A program made the position numbers and the translations under genes. This document shows positions 8,013-16,696 of a stretch of DNA of 64,000 nt, piece after piece (within the stretch, counting starts at the first letter, position 1; each line of letters opens with the position of its first letter). The notes beneath the pieces were generated by a model. That model had not been told where the DNA came from. It worked only from the letters and a program-made list of their open reading frames with translations, and did no database searches. Origin of the DNA: Massilia sp. IC2-278 (GTDB lineage: Bacteria; Pseudomonadota; Gammaproteobacteria; Burkholderiales; Burkholderiaceae_D); contig NZ_JAJFES010000019.1 of the NCBI RefSeq assembly GCF_020708045.1, forward strand, positions 1 to 64,000, given 5' to 3'.

Positions 8013-9449
8013 TTATTTGCGCCTTGCCGGTGCGGGAGGCGCGCTCAGGGCAGCGATTTCGCTTTCGGCCTCGCGCACGTCCGGATGCCGGGCGCCGAGC
8101 AGCGGCAGCAGCGTGGCATGCACCTGCTGCTGGAGCGCGAGCGCGCGGGCATGCTCGCCGCGGGCGCGGTAGACCAGCGCCATGTCGGCGCGCACGCGTT
8201 CGATCGCATACACGTTCGCACCGCTGGAGGACGGATAGTTCTGCAAGGCCTGCTCGTACAGCGGCAGCGCCAGGTCGAGCCGGCCCAGCGCGTGCTGGAC
8301 TTCGCCGGTATTGCCCTGCATGTCGGCCAGCGCCTGCTGCCAGGTGTTGGCGTCGAGCCGCGCCTGCACCAGGCGCTTGCGCGCCGCCGCCAGGGCATCG
8401 GGCCCGCCGTCGCGCTTCTCCGTCTCCCACTGCGCCTGCGCTGTGGCCAGCGTCGCCTGGTTGCCTGCGCGGCCGGCTTCGATGCGCGCCAGCGCAGCCT
8501 TGCCCAGGGCCAGCGCGTCCTGCAGCCGCCCGCTGCGCACCTGCAGGGCCATGTCGGTTTCGGTGCGTTCCAGTTCCGCGCGCAGGGCGTCCTGGCGCCG
8601 CTGTGCGAGAACGCGCTGCGGCGCCAGCGCTTCGGCTTCCTTGTAGCGGCCCTGGGCGTAATAGATGCTGGCGCGCTCGGCGTTCAGGCGCGCCAGCATG
8701 GGGGCGCCCATCGCGCCTCCTGCTGCGCGCACGCGTTCGGTCAGCCCGTTCACCAGCACCTCGGCGCGCTCGTAGTCGTCGGCGCGGTAGAAGTGATCGG
8801 CGGCGGCCAGGTAGGCGGCGTAGCTGTTGCCTTCGAGCGGCGCGCGGTCGGCGGGCAGCGCCGCCAGCAGGCGCGGCGCGAGCGTGTTCATGGTCGGGTC
8901 GTCGCCCATGGCGCTGGCCAGCAGCATCAGTTCACGCGCCACCGACAGCGCCAGCGGATCGTCCGCGGCCCTGGTCTGGTCAGCCGCAGCATCGGCAACC
9001 CCGAGCGCCGACTCGTACAGGCTCAGCGCCAGCGGGCAATGGTCGGTGTTGCGGGCGCCGCGTGCGCGCCGCTGCAGGTCTTGCGCCAGCGTGGCGCTGG
9101 GCGAGGCCGCCCGCCAGATAGCTGCGGCGCGCTCGGCCATGTCGAGCGCCGCCTTGCGGTTGGCGTCGCGCTGCGCCTGCGGCCCGCCCTGGCGCGCCGT
9201 TGCCGACGCAAGGTCGGCCAGCGCGGCGGCCAGTTCCAGGTTCTCGGGGCCGGGCGCTGCCCTGGCCCGGTCCAGCGCCTGGCTGGCGCGCGTCAGGGCC
9301 TCGGGGTCCGTCCGGTAAACCGGGGTGTCGCAGGCGATGGCGATCGGACGCGCGACCGGAATCGGCGCTTGCGCAAGGGCGCCGGACGAGGCGGCCAGCA
9401 GCAGCGGCAGAAGGGGCAGGAGGGGCAGAAGGGGCAGGGAGCGCTTCAA
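8013..9449 (-). CDS. Secreted tetratricopeptide-like repeat protein
   Basis: The protein starts at a TTG that overlaps the TGA of the upstream TonB-C gene by four bases, which argues for translational coupling. There is no better ATG. It is 478 aa with an unusual signal peptide containing three LLP repeats and ending ...LAASSGALAQA, so it is exported. The mature part is rich in alanine and helical, with repeated A-x-L-Y-x-x-A patterns such as LALSLYESALGVAD, RYKEAEALAP and LALPLYEQALQNYP typical of TPR units. The frame stays open far upstream across mscS, but that is an antisense artefact of high GC. A structural or scaffold role in the periplasm is likely; no enzymatic motif is visible. Confidence 0.75.
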   Translation of the reverse strand: MKRSLPLLPLLPLLPLLLAASSGALAQAPIPVARPIAIACDTPVYRTDPEALTRASQALDRARAAPGPENLELAAALADLASATARQGGPQAQRDANRKAALDMAERAAAIWRAASPSATLAQDLQRRARGARNTDHCPLALSLYESALGVADAAADQTRAADDPLALSVARELMLLASAMGDDPTMNTLAPRLLAALPADRAPLEGNSYAAYLAAADHFYRADDYERAEVLVNGLTERVRAAGGAMGAPMLARLNAERASIYYAQGRYKEAEALAPQRVLAQRRQDALRAELERTETDMALQVRSGRLQDALALGKAALARIEAGRAGNQATLATAQAQWETEKRDGGPDALAAARKRLVQARLDANTWQQALADMQGNTGEVQHALGRLDLALPLYEQALQNYPSSSGANVYAIERVRADMALVYRARGEHARALALQQQVHATLLPLLGARHPDVREAESEIAALSAPPAPARRK

Positions 9450-9823
9450 TCGAGTGTCCAGACGTATTGTACGTAGACCGTGGTCTGCACCGGCTGGCCA
9501 TCGAGGCTGGCGGGGCGGAAGCGGCAGCGCGTCAGCGCGCCGTAGGCGGCGTTGTCGAGTTGGGGAAAGCCCGAGCTGCGCGCGACTGCCGCGCCCAGCA
9601 GGCGTCCGTTCTCTGCCACCGTGAACCTGAGCGTGACCGTGCCCGTCTCCTCGTTGCGGATCGAGGCGCGCGGATAGGTGGGACGTGGGCACAGGTCCCA
9701 GGACAGCACTTCGGCGCTCTCGGCGATGCGTGCAAACCTGGGGGAATACGGGGCGGGAGAATCGGGCACGCCGGCCCAGGCCAGGGCCGGCAACAGCAGG
9801 ACGGAAAGGAGGAGTGGGCGCAT
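9446..9823 (-). CDS. Small periplasmic TonB C-terminal domain protein
   Basis: The 125-aa protein has a signal peptide (MRPLLLSVLLLPALAWAG) and then almost only a TonB-C fold. Visible elements are YPRASIRNEETGTVTLRFTV, the G-x-L segment NGRLLGAAVARSSGFPQLDNAA and the terminal RFRPASLDGQPV. It has no membrane anchor and no proline-rich linker, so it is not a complete energy transducer. Such stand-alone domains are common in Oxalobacteraceae and their role is not settled. It overlaps the downstream TPR-like gene by four bases. The two exported proteins probably act together. Confidence 0.82.
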   Translation of the reverse strand: MRPLLLSVLLLPALAWAGVPDSPAPYSPRFARIAESAEVLSWDLCPRPTYPRASIRNEETGTVTLRFTVAENGRLLGAAVARSSGFPQLDNAAYGALTRCRFRPASLDGQPVQTTVYVQYVWTLD

Positions 9824-9892
9824 TCGCTGGGCTCGTCGGGAATACCGAAAGTATAGCCAACAAAACCGACCGGGGCGACAGGAATCCGGCGC

Positions 9893-11533
9893 CTAGCGGA
9901 CCGTGTCGGCCGCCGCTGGCTTTGGCGCCCAGGCCTCCGGCGCCACCACGTGCGAGGTGGCCGGCTCCTGCATGTAATGCGGCGACGTCAGCTGCACGCC
10001 ATGGCGGTTGAACTCGTCCACGATGCGTCCGTGCAGGCGGCTGCGCAGCGCCACGCGCTCGTGCGGGTCGAATACGCCGGACTGCGCCACCAGCCGGTAC
10101 TCGATATAAAAGTCCGACAACGCCGCCTGCGCGACGAAAGGCGCCGGCTCGGGCAGGATGCCCTGGGTGTCGCGCGCCGCCTGCAGCAGCAGCGCATGCA
10201 CCTGGCGCCAGGGCGTGTCGTAGCCGACCGTGACCGCCGCCTCCAGCGCAAAGCCGTCGTCGACGCCGGTGCGCGAGAAGTTCTTCGTCGTGTTCGACAG
10301 CACCAGCGCATTCGGCAGCGAGATCTCCGCCCCCAGCCCCGTGCGCAGCCGCGTCTCGAACATGCCGAGTTCCACCACAGTGCCCTCGGCCTCGCCGATG
10401 CGCACGTACTCTCCTTTGCGCAGGGTGCGCGTGTACATCAGGATCAGGCCCGAGGCGCCCTGCGCCACCAGGCTCGAGCCGCCGATCGACACCATCACGC
10501 CGGCCAGCACGGTCACGCCCTGGAAGGCGGCGGTGTGCGAGCCGGGCAGGTAGGGGTAGGCCATCGCCAGCGCGAACAGCACGATGGCCACGTTCACCAG
10601 GCGGCGCGTGGGCGGCGCCGTGTCCTGGTCGAGCCAGCCCACTTCGAGTTCGCCGCTTTCCACGCGCTTGAGGATCGAGCCGGCGGTGCGGATCGCCATC
10701 CGCGCCAGCACGGCGATCACGGCCACCACCAGCAGGCCGGGCAGGGCGCGGCCGATGCCGCCAATGAGGTCGAAGCCGGTGGCGACCAGGTAGTCGCGCA
10801 GGCGGTCGCCCCAGTCGTGGAAATACGGGATGTGCCCGAGCAGGAAGGTCGCCCACAGGAAGGTGGCGAACAGGCGCAGCGCCCACAGCAGCAGGCCGGC
10901 GAGCTGGCGCAGGTTGCGCACGATGTAGTCGGCGTCGAGCAGGGCGACGTCCTGGAAACGCACCTGCTCCAGCTTGCGGCTGACCGAGCGCTTGGTAAAG
11001 GCGCGTACGCGCCGGTGCAGGATGCCGAGGCTGCGCAGCACCAGCCAGTAGCCCAGCGTCGCGGCCAGGCACCAGGCGCCGGCAACCAGCAGGGCGCGCG
11101 GGCTGCCCTGTTCGCGCCGTTCGAGCAGCACGCGGTTCAGCGCCGTTGCCGCTTCCTGGGCCGCCTCGTCGACGGTGTCGCCGGCCAGGGTGTTGACGTC
11201 GTTCGCGGTAACCAGGAACAGCAGGTGCCCGTCCAGCAGCACCTGGGTGCCTTCGCCGATCGAACGGGTGCCGGCATGCTGCGGGCCGCCGGCGGCGATG
11301 GCCTTGTCGAGGCGCTTGCGGGCGCCGTCGGCGCGGTCCCGGGCCGGAAAGCCCGCCAGGCTGGAGCGGAACACGAAGATGCTGCGCGCGCCGACCTTCA
11401 GTTCGGCGGTGGCAAGGTTGACGCCGTTGGCCGGCTGCGCCGCGGGCGCCGCCTGCGGCGCTGTCTGCGCCTGGCTCAGCGCACTGAAGACGAGGATGGT
11501 CAGGAAAACAAGAAGGCGAACCGGGGCAAGCAT
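9893..11533 (-). CDS. Mechanosensitive ion channel family protein (MscS-like)
   Basis: This is an inner-membrane channel of the MscS superfamily. With the start at MLAPVRLLVFLTILVF it is 546 aa and begins with a cleavable signal peptide ending SALSQA. A periplasmic domain of about 130 residues follows, then roughly four or five membrane helices. The pore helix and beta domain are recognisable as GVMVSIGGSSLVAQGASGLILMYTR and YVRIGEAEGTVVELGMFETRLRT. The last helix, rich in Gly/Ala, matches the MscS TM3 pattern. It is longer than MscS (about 286 aa), in line with the YbdG/YnaI class. An ATG 42 bases upstream exists but adds residues before the signal peptide. Confidence 0.9.
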   Translation of the reverse strand: MLAPVRLLVFLTILVFSALSQAQTAPQAAPAAQPANGVNLATAELKVGARSIFVFRSSLAGFPARDRADGARKRLDKAIAAGGPQHAGTRSIGEGTQVLLDGHLLFLVTANDVNTLAGDTVDEAAQEAATALNRVLLERREQGSPRALLVAGAWCLAATLGYWLVLRSLGILHRRVRAFTKRSVSRKLEQVRFQDVALLDADYIVRNLRQLAGLLLWALRLFATFLWATFLLGHIPYFHDWGDRLRDYLVATGFDLIGGIGRALPGLLVVAVIAVLARMAIRTAGSILKRVESGELEVGWLDQDTAPPTRRLVNVAIVLFALAMAYPYLPGSHTAAFQGVTVLAGVMVSIGGSSLVAQGASGLILMYTRTLRKGEYVRIGEAEGTVVELGMFETRLRTGLGAEISLPNALVLSNTTKNFSRTGVDDGFALEAAVTVGYDTPWRQVHALLLQAARDTQGILPEPAPFVAQAALSDFYIEYRLVAQSGVFDPHERVALRSRLHGRIVDEFNRHGVQLTSPHYMQEPATSHVVAPEAWAPKPAAADTVR

Positions 11534-11630
11534 GGGTGGTTGCTGGTAGGAAAAACCCGCAATGATGCCATGCATCGCCGCGCTTGTCTGTGGTGCGAAA
11601 GCCGCTCTCGTGTGGAGCGAGGCGGCGACG

Positions 11631-12035
11631 CTAGTCGGAATGCGCGACGCGCAGGCCTTCCTTGTTGTCCGGCAGCCAGACCTCGGCGATGTCGGAACTC
11701 ACATCGAAAAAGCCGAGCGCGTGCTTGGCTGCGAGCCGGTACACGGTCTCGTGCGCCTGGTCGATGCGGTCCCAGTCGAGGAAGGAGATGTAGATCAGGT
11801 CGCGCCCGATGGTGTAGTCGGTGCCCGATTCCAATTGTTCAGGGTTGTCCTCGGAAACCGGCGGGAATGTTTCGCTCAGCTCGGCATAAAAGGCTTGCAG
11901 CGCCGGCATGGCCAGCGCCGGATCGTCGTAGCCGTGGTCTTCCGGCCATTCGGTCTGCGCTTCGTACCAGTCGAGGAAGGCGGAGCGCTTGCGTGGCGCG
12001 GCCTCGGGCGCGAAGACCATCAGGTCGTAGCTCAT
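11631..12035 (-). CDS. Conserved hypothetical protein, MSYDLMVF family
   Basis: The 134-aa soluble acidic protein begins MSYDLMVFAPEAAP and contains FLDWYEAQTEW, followed by aromatic-rich segments (LIYISFLDWDRIDQAHETVYRLA). The ATG is preceded by the good ribosome site AGAGAGG. Proteins with this opening are widespread small conserved hypotheticals found singly in proteobacteria, and no function is established that I know of. It is monocistronic here, 97 bases downstream of the mscS start, and has no signal peptide. Confidence 0.7.
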   Translation of the reverse strand: MSYDLMVFAPEAAPRKRSAFLDWYEAQTEWPEDHGYDDPALAMPALQAFYAELSETFPPVSEDNPEQLESGTDYTIGRDLIYISFLDWDRIDQAHETVYRLAAKHALGFFDVSSDIAEVWLPDNKEGLRVAHSD

Positions 12036-12217
12036 GGCTTGCCTCTCTGGAAGAGGGTGCGTGGTCGGGTCGAATCGTGGTGCATGTTGTTGTTCCTGGA
12101 AAAAGGACGGCAGCGTGCGGCGCGAAGGCTGTGCAAGCCAGGGCGCCGCTGCCGGTGCCCGCCATGCTAACACTGCCGCCCGGTGGGTGGGGAGGCATGG
12201 CGGACCCTCGCTCAAGC

Positions 12218-12340
12218 TGTCTCATTTGGCATGCTCAAACTGTCTCATTTGTTCTTTTTGGCTTCCTGTTATTTCGACAAGGTCGAAACGAGAACACAAG
12301 AGACGAAATGAGAACGCGAAAAGAGACGGTTTGGGAGAGG
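12218..12340. repeat. Intergenic region with short repeats and a hairpin
   Basis: The 359-base gap 12036-12394 holds no gene. It contains two direct copies of a TCAARCTGTCTCATTTG motif (around 12213 and 12234). A perfect small hairpin TTTCGAC-AAG-GTCGAAA lies at 12272-12288. Further along is a run of related GAAACGAGAAC / GAAATGAGAAC / AAAGAGACGG words that partly mirror the direct repeats on the opposite strand. The composition is less GC-rich than the flanks. It looks like a decayed palindromic repeat element. Confidence 0.45.
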
Positions 12341-12394
12341 GGCAGCCAAGGGCCTCCCCCAGGCTACCCGGTGTCGAGCTGGCAAGCCGGCAAT

Positions 12395-13462
12395 TTATTT
12401 CAGCACCGCCTCCACATCCACGATGTCCACTCCCTGCATTTGCCCCAGCCAGGCGTCGAACCAGGGCTTGTGCGAACTGCCGACGATCGCCAGCACGCGT
12501 GCGCCGGGGCGTTCGCGGAAGGTCTCGCGCACGTTGGCCACCATGCGCAGGTTGCGGATCTCCCAGCCGGCCACGAACATCTGCGGATAACCGTCCGGCG
12601 ACCTGGCGCGCAGCGATGCGCTGACGTTGACCTCGGCCAGCGCCTTCAGGCTCTCGGGCGTGTTGATGTAGCGGTAAAGCGGTAGCAGGTCGGTCGCCGC
12701 GCTCAGGGATTCTTCCTGCTTCTGGTGCGCTGCCAGGTGCGCGCTACCGGCCGCCCAGGCCGCTTCGAGCGAGCGCACGAAGGCCTTGATGTCGGGCAGG
12801 TCCATGCGGTCGCCGGTGTGGTTGTCGACCTGGTGCACGCGCTGCAGGCCGAGCCGGGCCGCCAGGCGCGCTGCGATCTGGTAGTTTTCGTTGTTGCGCC
12901 CGCCGATACGGCCCAGCATCGCGACCAGCTTCGCGTCCAGGCCGTCGCCGGCGCGGCGCTCGCCCTCGGGCAGTTGCAGCCACTGCACATAGCTCGATGC
13001 AGGATCGTGCGCCGCAAGGAAGGCGGCCGCCAGGCGCCGCCGCTGGGCCGGCGTGGGCCGGGCCGGCCAGGTCTTGAGCGTGGCGTTGATCTCGGCCAGC
13101 GCGGCCGGTATGTCCAGCCCGGTGGCCGCCTGGGCCTCCGCGGTCGGCGAGCAATAATCGGCGCCATATTTCGCCGGATGGCGGGCGGCCGTGTCGCATT
13201 CCTCGCCCGGCTCGTCCTCGACCGTGATGATCTCGGGCCTGTAAGCGGCCAGCCGGTCGAGCACGCCGTCGAGCGCTGCCGGCTTGAAGCCCGCCGGCAT
13301 GCCGCTCAGGTGCACCGTGCCCAGCACCAGCACCTGGGCGCGCGGCCCGGTCATGCCCGCGTCGAGCGTGGTCAGGTCGAGTCTGTCGGCGGGGGTTTGC
13401 GCCCGGGCGCCGAGCGGCAGCGCCGCCAGCAGGCAGCACAGTCCATAGGTCCAGCGTTTCAT
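12395..13462 (-). CDS. DUF5694 domain secreted protein
   Basis: The 355-aa protein starts MKRWTYGLCCLLAALPLGARAQ, a clear signal peptide, so it acts outside the cytoplasm. The body shows VLVLGTVHLSG, EIITVEDEPG, the HQVDNHTGDRMD segment and a final RVLAIVGSSHKPWFD block. This HLSG ... GSSHK pattern recalls the erythromycin esterase/TraB/ChaN-like fold of DUF5694 proteins, in which conserved His and Glu residues line a pocket. Biochemical activity is unknown. It is transcribed alone; upstream residues in the same frame read through the probable promoter region and were excluded. Confidence 0.75.
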   Translation of the reverse strand: MKRWTYGLCCLLAALPLGARAQTPADRLDLTTLDAGMTGPRAQVLVLGTVHLSGMPAGFKPAALDGVLDRLAAYRPEIITVEDEPGEECDTAARHPAKYGADYCSPTAEAQAATGLDIPAALAEINATLKTWPARPTPAQRRRLAAAFLAAHDPASSYVQWLQLPEGERRAGDGLDAKLVAMLGRIGGRNNENYQIAARLAARLGLQRVHQVDNHTGDRMDLPDIKAFVRSLEAAWAAGSAHLAAHQKQEESLSAATDLLPLYRYINTPESLKALAEVNVSASLRARSPDGYPQMFVAGWEIRNLRMVANVRETFRERPGARVLAIVGSSHKPWFDAWLGQMQGVDIVDVEAVLK

Positions 13463-13663
13463 TCCGGTGTCCTTTCCGTGGTTGTCGTACAGCTTGACAA
13501 TGTAGAAAGAAGTTCCGTACAGCACAACGCCCAGCGGACAGACTGCAGGATTCACGGGCCAGGCTGCCGAATAGCCGGCATCGGCCCTGTCCCGTGATTA
13601 AGTCAACTTCATGCTTTACTTATCCGCAAGGCAACGGTCGGGGGTAGCTGCGCCCCCGCCGTC

Positions 13664-15247
13664 TTACTCGGCCGGCCCCTGGACGGCAGCCTCGATGCGC
13701 CGGATCGCCACCCGCGCGATGCGCCTTTCCTCGACCGCCAGGATCTCGAAGCGTAGGCCATCGAGTTCGATCGCCTGGCCGGCCTCGGGGAAGGTCTCGA
13801 AGCGCGCCAGCAGGAAGCCGGCCAGCGAGGTGTAGTCGTCGGACTCGCCGACCAGGGCGTCGGTCTCCAGCACCTGCTCCAGCAGGTGCAGGTCGGCGGC
13901 GCCGTCGACTTCCCACTGGCCCGGGCCTTGCGGGCGCACGGCCGGCTGCTCGTCTTCATCCGGGAACTCGCCGGCGATCGCTTCCAGGATGTCGATCGGC
14001 GTCAGCAGGCCCTGGACCGTGCCGTATTCGTCGGACACCAGCACCAGCTGGCCGTGGGCGCGTTTCAGCGTGTCCATGGCGCGCAGCACGCCGCTCGTTT
14101 CGGGCAGGATGATCGGCGTTTTCAGGGCCGGCGCGAAGCTGGCCTCCACCGGCACGTCGCCGCGCTCGCGCAGCAGCAGGGCCGCGATCAGGTCCTTGGT
14201 GCGCGCCACGCCGACCACGTTATCGAGCTCGCCGCGGCACACCGGCAGCAGGCTGTGCGGGGTGTCGCGCAGCTGGGCCAGGATGGCGGGCGGTGCGTGC
14301 TCCAGGTTCACCCACGACATCTCCGAACGCGGCGTCATGATCGAGCGGATCGAGCGGTCGGCCAGGGTCAGCACGCCGCTGACCATGTTGCGTTCTTCCA
14401 CCGCAAAGGCCGGCTCCAGCGGCGCTTCTTCTTCGGCTTCAGCTTCGGCCTGGGCCGGGGCGCCGCGCTTGCGGCTGCCCAGCAGGCGCAGGACCGAGTC
14501 GGCGGTGCGTTCGCGCAGCGGCACGCGGGCCGCGTTCTTCAGGAAGTTACGGCGCGCGAACTGGTTCAGGGTCTCGATCACGATCGAGAAACCGATCGCG
14601 GCGTACAGGTAGCCCTTCGGGATGTGGAAGCCCAGGCCCTCGGCCACCAGGCTCAGGCCGATCATCAGCAGGAAGCTCAGGCACAGCACGACCACGGTCG
14701 GGTGCGCGTTGACGAAGCGCGTGAGCGGCTTCGAGGCCAGGATCATCACGCCGATCGAGATGATCACGGCCGCCATCATGACGCCGAGTTCATCGACCAT
14801 GCCGACCGCGGTGATCACGGCGTCGAGCGAGAACACGGCGTCGAGCACCACGATCTGGGCGACGACGGCGGCGAAGCTGGCGTACACCTTCGATTCGCTC
14901 TGCGTATGCTCCACGCCTTCCAGGCGTTCGTGCAGCTCCATGGTTGCCTTGAACAGCAGGAAGATGCCGCCGACAAGGAGAATCAGGTCGCGTCCCGAAA
15001 AACTGAACGACCCCAGCGAAAACAGCGGTGTGGTCAGCGTCACCAGCCAGGACACGATGGTCAGCAGGCCGAGGCGCATGCCCATCGCCAGCGACAGGCC
15101 GAGCAGGCGCGCCTTGTCGCGCTGGTGCGGCGGCAGCTTGTCGGCCAGGATCGCGATGAAAATCAGGTTGTCGATGCCGAGGACGATTTCCAGCAGCACC
15201 AGCGTGAACAGGCCCACCCAGATGGTGGGGTCGAAAAGCCATTCCAT
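13664..15247 (-). CDS. TerC family membrane protein fused to CBS and CorC/HlyC domains
   Basis: The 527-aa protein opens with the TerC domain. Seven membrane segments carry the metal-site motifs [16 protein letters not shown] near residue 20 and [20 protein letters not shown] near 135. A charged linker follows ([12 protein letters not shown]), then a CBS pair around residues 300-420 ([27 protein letters not shown]) and a CorC_HlyC domain at the C-terminus. This matches the YoaE/YegH architecture. TerC proteins are linked to manganese export and to metalation of exported enzymes. I see no yybP-ykoY-type riboswitch in the 75 bases upstream. A small secreted protein gene lies just upstream on the same strand. 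Confidence 0.93.
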   Translation of the reverse strand: MEWLFDPTIWVGLFTLVLLEIVLGIDNLIFIAILADKLPPHQRDKARLLGLSLAMGMRLGLLTIVSWLVTLTTPLFSLGSFSFSGRDLILLVGGIFLLFKATMELHERLEGVEHTQSESKVYASFAAVVAQIVVLDAVFSLDAVITAVGMVDELGVMMAAVIISIGVMILASKPLTRFVNAHPTVVVLCLSFLLMIGLSLVAEGLGFHIPKGYLYAAIGFSIVIETLNQFARRNFLKNAARVPLRERTADSVLRLLGSRKRGAPAQAEAEAEEEAPLEPAFAVEERNMVSGVLTLADRSIRSIMTPRSEMSWVNLEHAPPAILAQLRDTPHSLLPVCRGELDNVVGVARTKDLIAALLLRERGDVPVEASFAPALKTPIILPETSGVLRAMDTLKRAHGQLVLVSDEYGTVQGLLTPIDILEAIAGEFPDEDEQPAVRPQGPGQWEVDGAADLHLLEQVLETDALVGESDDYTSLAGFLLARFETFPEAGQAIELDGLRFEILAVEERRIARVAIRRIEAAVQGPAE

Positions 15248-15322
15248 GTTATTACCTCTTTGATGTGTCGACGGTCATGCGCGGGCGGGCCGGATGCGGC
15301 GCGCACGTGCGGCAGGGGAGCG

Positions 15323-15694
15323 TCAGACGGGGCGAGGCGGCCGGACCGGAGGCGGAATCGACAGGCATTGCCGGCGCGCGTCGTGGCACGAGGCCGCGCG
15401 GCCGGGGAGGGTGATGAACTGCGGGCCGGCCTCGTGGTTCACGATGTCGTGCAGGTCCATCGCAGGCGGTTCGTCGGGGTCCAGGTCGAGCGTGGTGTCG
15501 ACGTCGAACAGCCTGGCGAAGAAGGAATCGGTAGCGCTGTCATCCGGTGCGGCGGCCGACGTTGCGACATGCGTCGCAACGTTCGTCGCGGTGTGCGTCG
15601 AACCTGCGGCAGGCTCGGTCGCGACGGACCAGGACAGCGCCAGCACGTTCAGGGGGAACAACAGGATCAGGAAGATGAGGAACGCGCGTCTCAT
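15323..15694 (-). CDS. Small secreted hypothetical protein
   Basis: The 123-aa protein has a strong signal peptide (MRRAFLIFLILLFPLNVLALS), followed by a Thr/Ala repeat (THTATNVATHVATSAAA) and an acidic middle (DVDTTLDLDPDEPP). The opening resembles CzcI-like small periplasmic proteins that accompany metal efflux genes, but no czc genes are adjacent, so this is only a suggestion. It lies 75 bases upstream of the TerC-type gene and may share its transcript. Confidence 0.5.
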   Translation of the reverse strand: MRRAFLIFLILLFPLNVLALSWSVATEPAAGSTHTATNVATHVATSAAAPDDSATDSFFARLFDVDTTLDLDPDEPPAMDLHDIVNHEAGPQFITLPGRAASCHDARRQCLSIPPPVRPPRPV

Positions 15695-15853
15695 ACGCTA
15701 GCGGAAAAGATGACGATGCCAGTATAGCACGGCGATCCTGCCGAGTCGGGCACTGCCACCGCGGCCCATGCAAGCGGCATGAACTGGCTTTGCAAGGTCA
15801 TTTTGCGCAATTTCTATGCTAAGGTTGTGCTTTTTATTGCATTGGAGATAAGT

Positions 15854-16663
15854 ATGCGCCGCGCCATCCTGTTACCCGCCATCCTCGCCGCCCTGAGCCT
15901 GGGAGCATGCGGCAAGAAGGACGACGCGGCCGCGCCGGGCGCCGCCGGCAGCGCAGGCTCGGCCGCTTCCGCCGCCGACCCGTGGCCGGCGGTGGCGCCG
16001 CTCCTCGTCGGCAACGGCGGCCGCAGCTACACCGGCGGCTGCACCCGCACGCCGCAACTCGACACCATCGAGGCCAGCATCAGTCTCGATGCCGAGGGCA
16101 AGATGACCGCCCCCGACCTCAGCGCGGACGTGCGCAAGCCGCAGCTGATCACGCTGACGCGCGAGACGGCCGGCGGTGTCGTCAAGGCCAGCGCGATGCT
16201 GTCGATGGATGCGGACAAGGGCCCGGTACTGACCCTGAACGACCAGGGCAATCCGCAGGAGGCCAGCGCAAGCGTGGTGCGCGGCGAGCAGTCGCTCAGC
16301 TGCCCCAAGGGGCCGGCGCTGGACCAGCTGCGCGGCCAGCCCCTGTACAAGAGCATGGCGCGCTTCATCGAGACACCCGGCGTCGCGCTCAAGTGCTTCA
16401 GTCCGGCCAATCCGATGGATACAAAGGCGGCCGAGTACAAGCTCGCCGGCGGCATTGTCACCGTGGGCAGCGACAGCTTCGACCTGAGCCGTGCCACGAC
16501 CGAGATGTTGACGATCATGCCGGGCGAGAACCAGGTAACCTATGTTTTCCAGTTGCCGGCGGGACCGATGTTCCATGTGACCTACGATACGTCGGGCAAG
16601 CTGATCGGCTTGCAGCGGCAGGTCGCGGGGGGCGTACCGGATGGCTGCCAGGCCGATGCCTGA
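15854..16663 (+). CDS. Putative lipoprotein of unknown function
   Basis: The 269-aa protein begins MRRAILLPAILAALSLGACGKKDD, a lipoprotein signal with lipobox LGAC, so it should be membrane-anchored. A low-complexity Ala/Gly linker follows (residues 27-45), then a beta-rich domain with four cysteines that could form disulfides. The ATG is preceded by TTGGAGATA. The frame extends 75 bases upstream, but that part disrupts the signal sequence. It sits 33 bases upstream of the DUF4132 gene and may be co-transcribed with it. I recognise no domain. Confidence 0.7.
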   Translation: MRRAILLPAILAALSLGACGKKDDAAAPGAAGSAGSAASAADPWPAVAPLLVGNGGRSYTGGCTRTPQLDTIEASISLDAEGKMTAPDLSADVRKPQLITLTRETAGGVVKASAMLSMDADKGPVLTLNDQGNPQEASASVVRGEQSLSCPKGPALDQLRGQPLYKSMARFIETPGVALKCFSPANPMDTKAAEYKLAGGIVTVGSDSFDLSRATTEMLTIMPGENQVTYVFQLPAGPMFHVTYDTSGKLIGLQRQVAGGVPDGCQADA

Positions 16664-16696
16664 GCGCAAGCGAGGTACGCGCGGCATGAGTAGAGC

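Noticed and set aside
9450-11072. Upstream extension of the TPR-like gene to over 1000 codons
   Set aside because: The extra part overlaps the TonB-C and mscS genes in another frame and would bury the signal peptide; the TTG overlap start explains the gene.
9950-12685. A 911-codon open frame on the plus strand opposite mscS
   Set aside because: It is antisense to a well-supported gene, has Arg/Gln/His-rich shadow composition and contains no domain; high GC content keeps the frame open.
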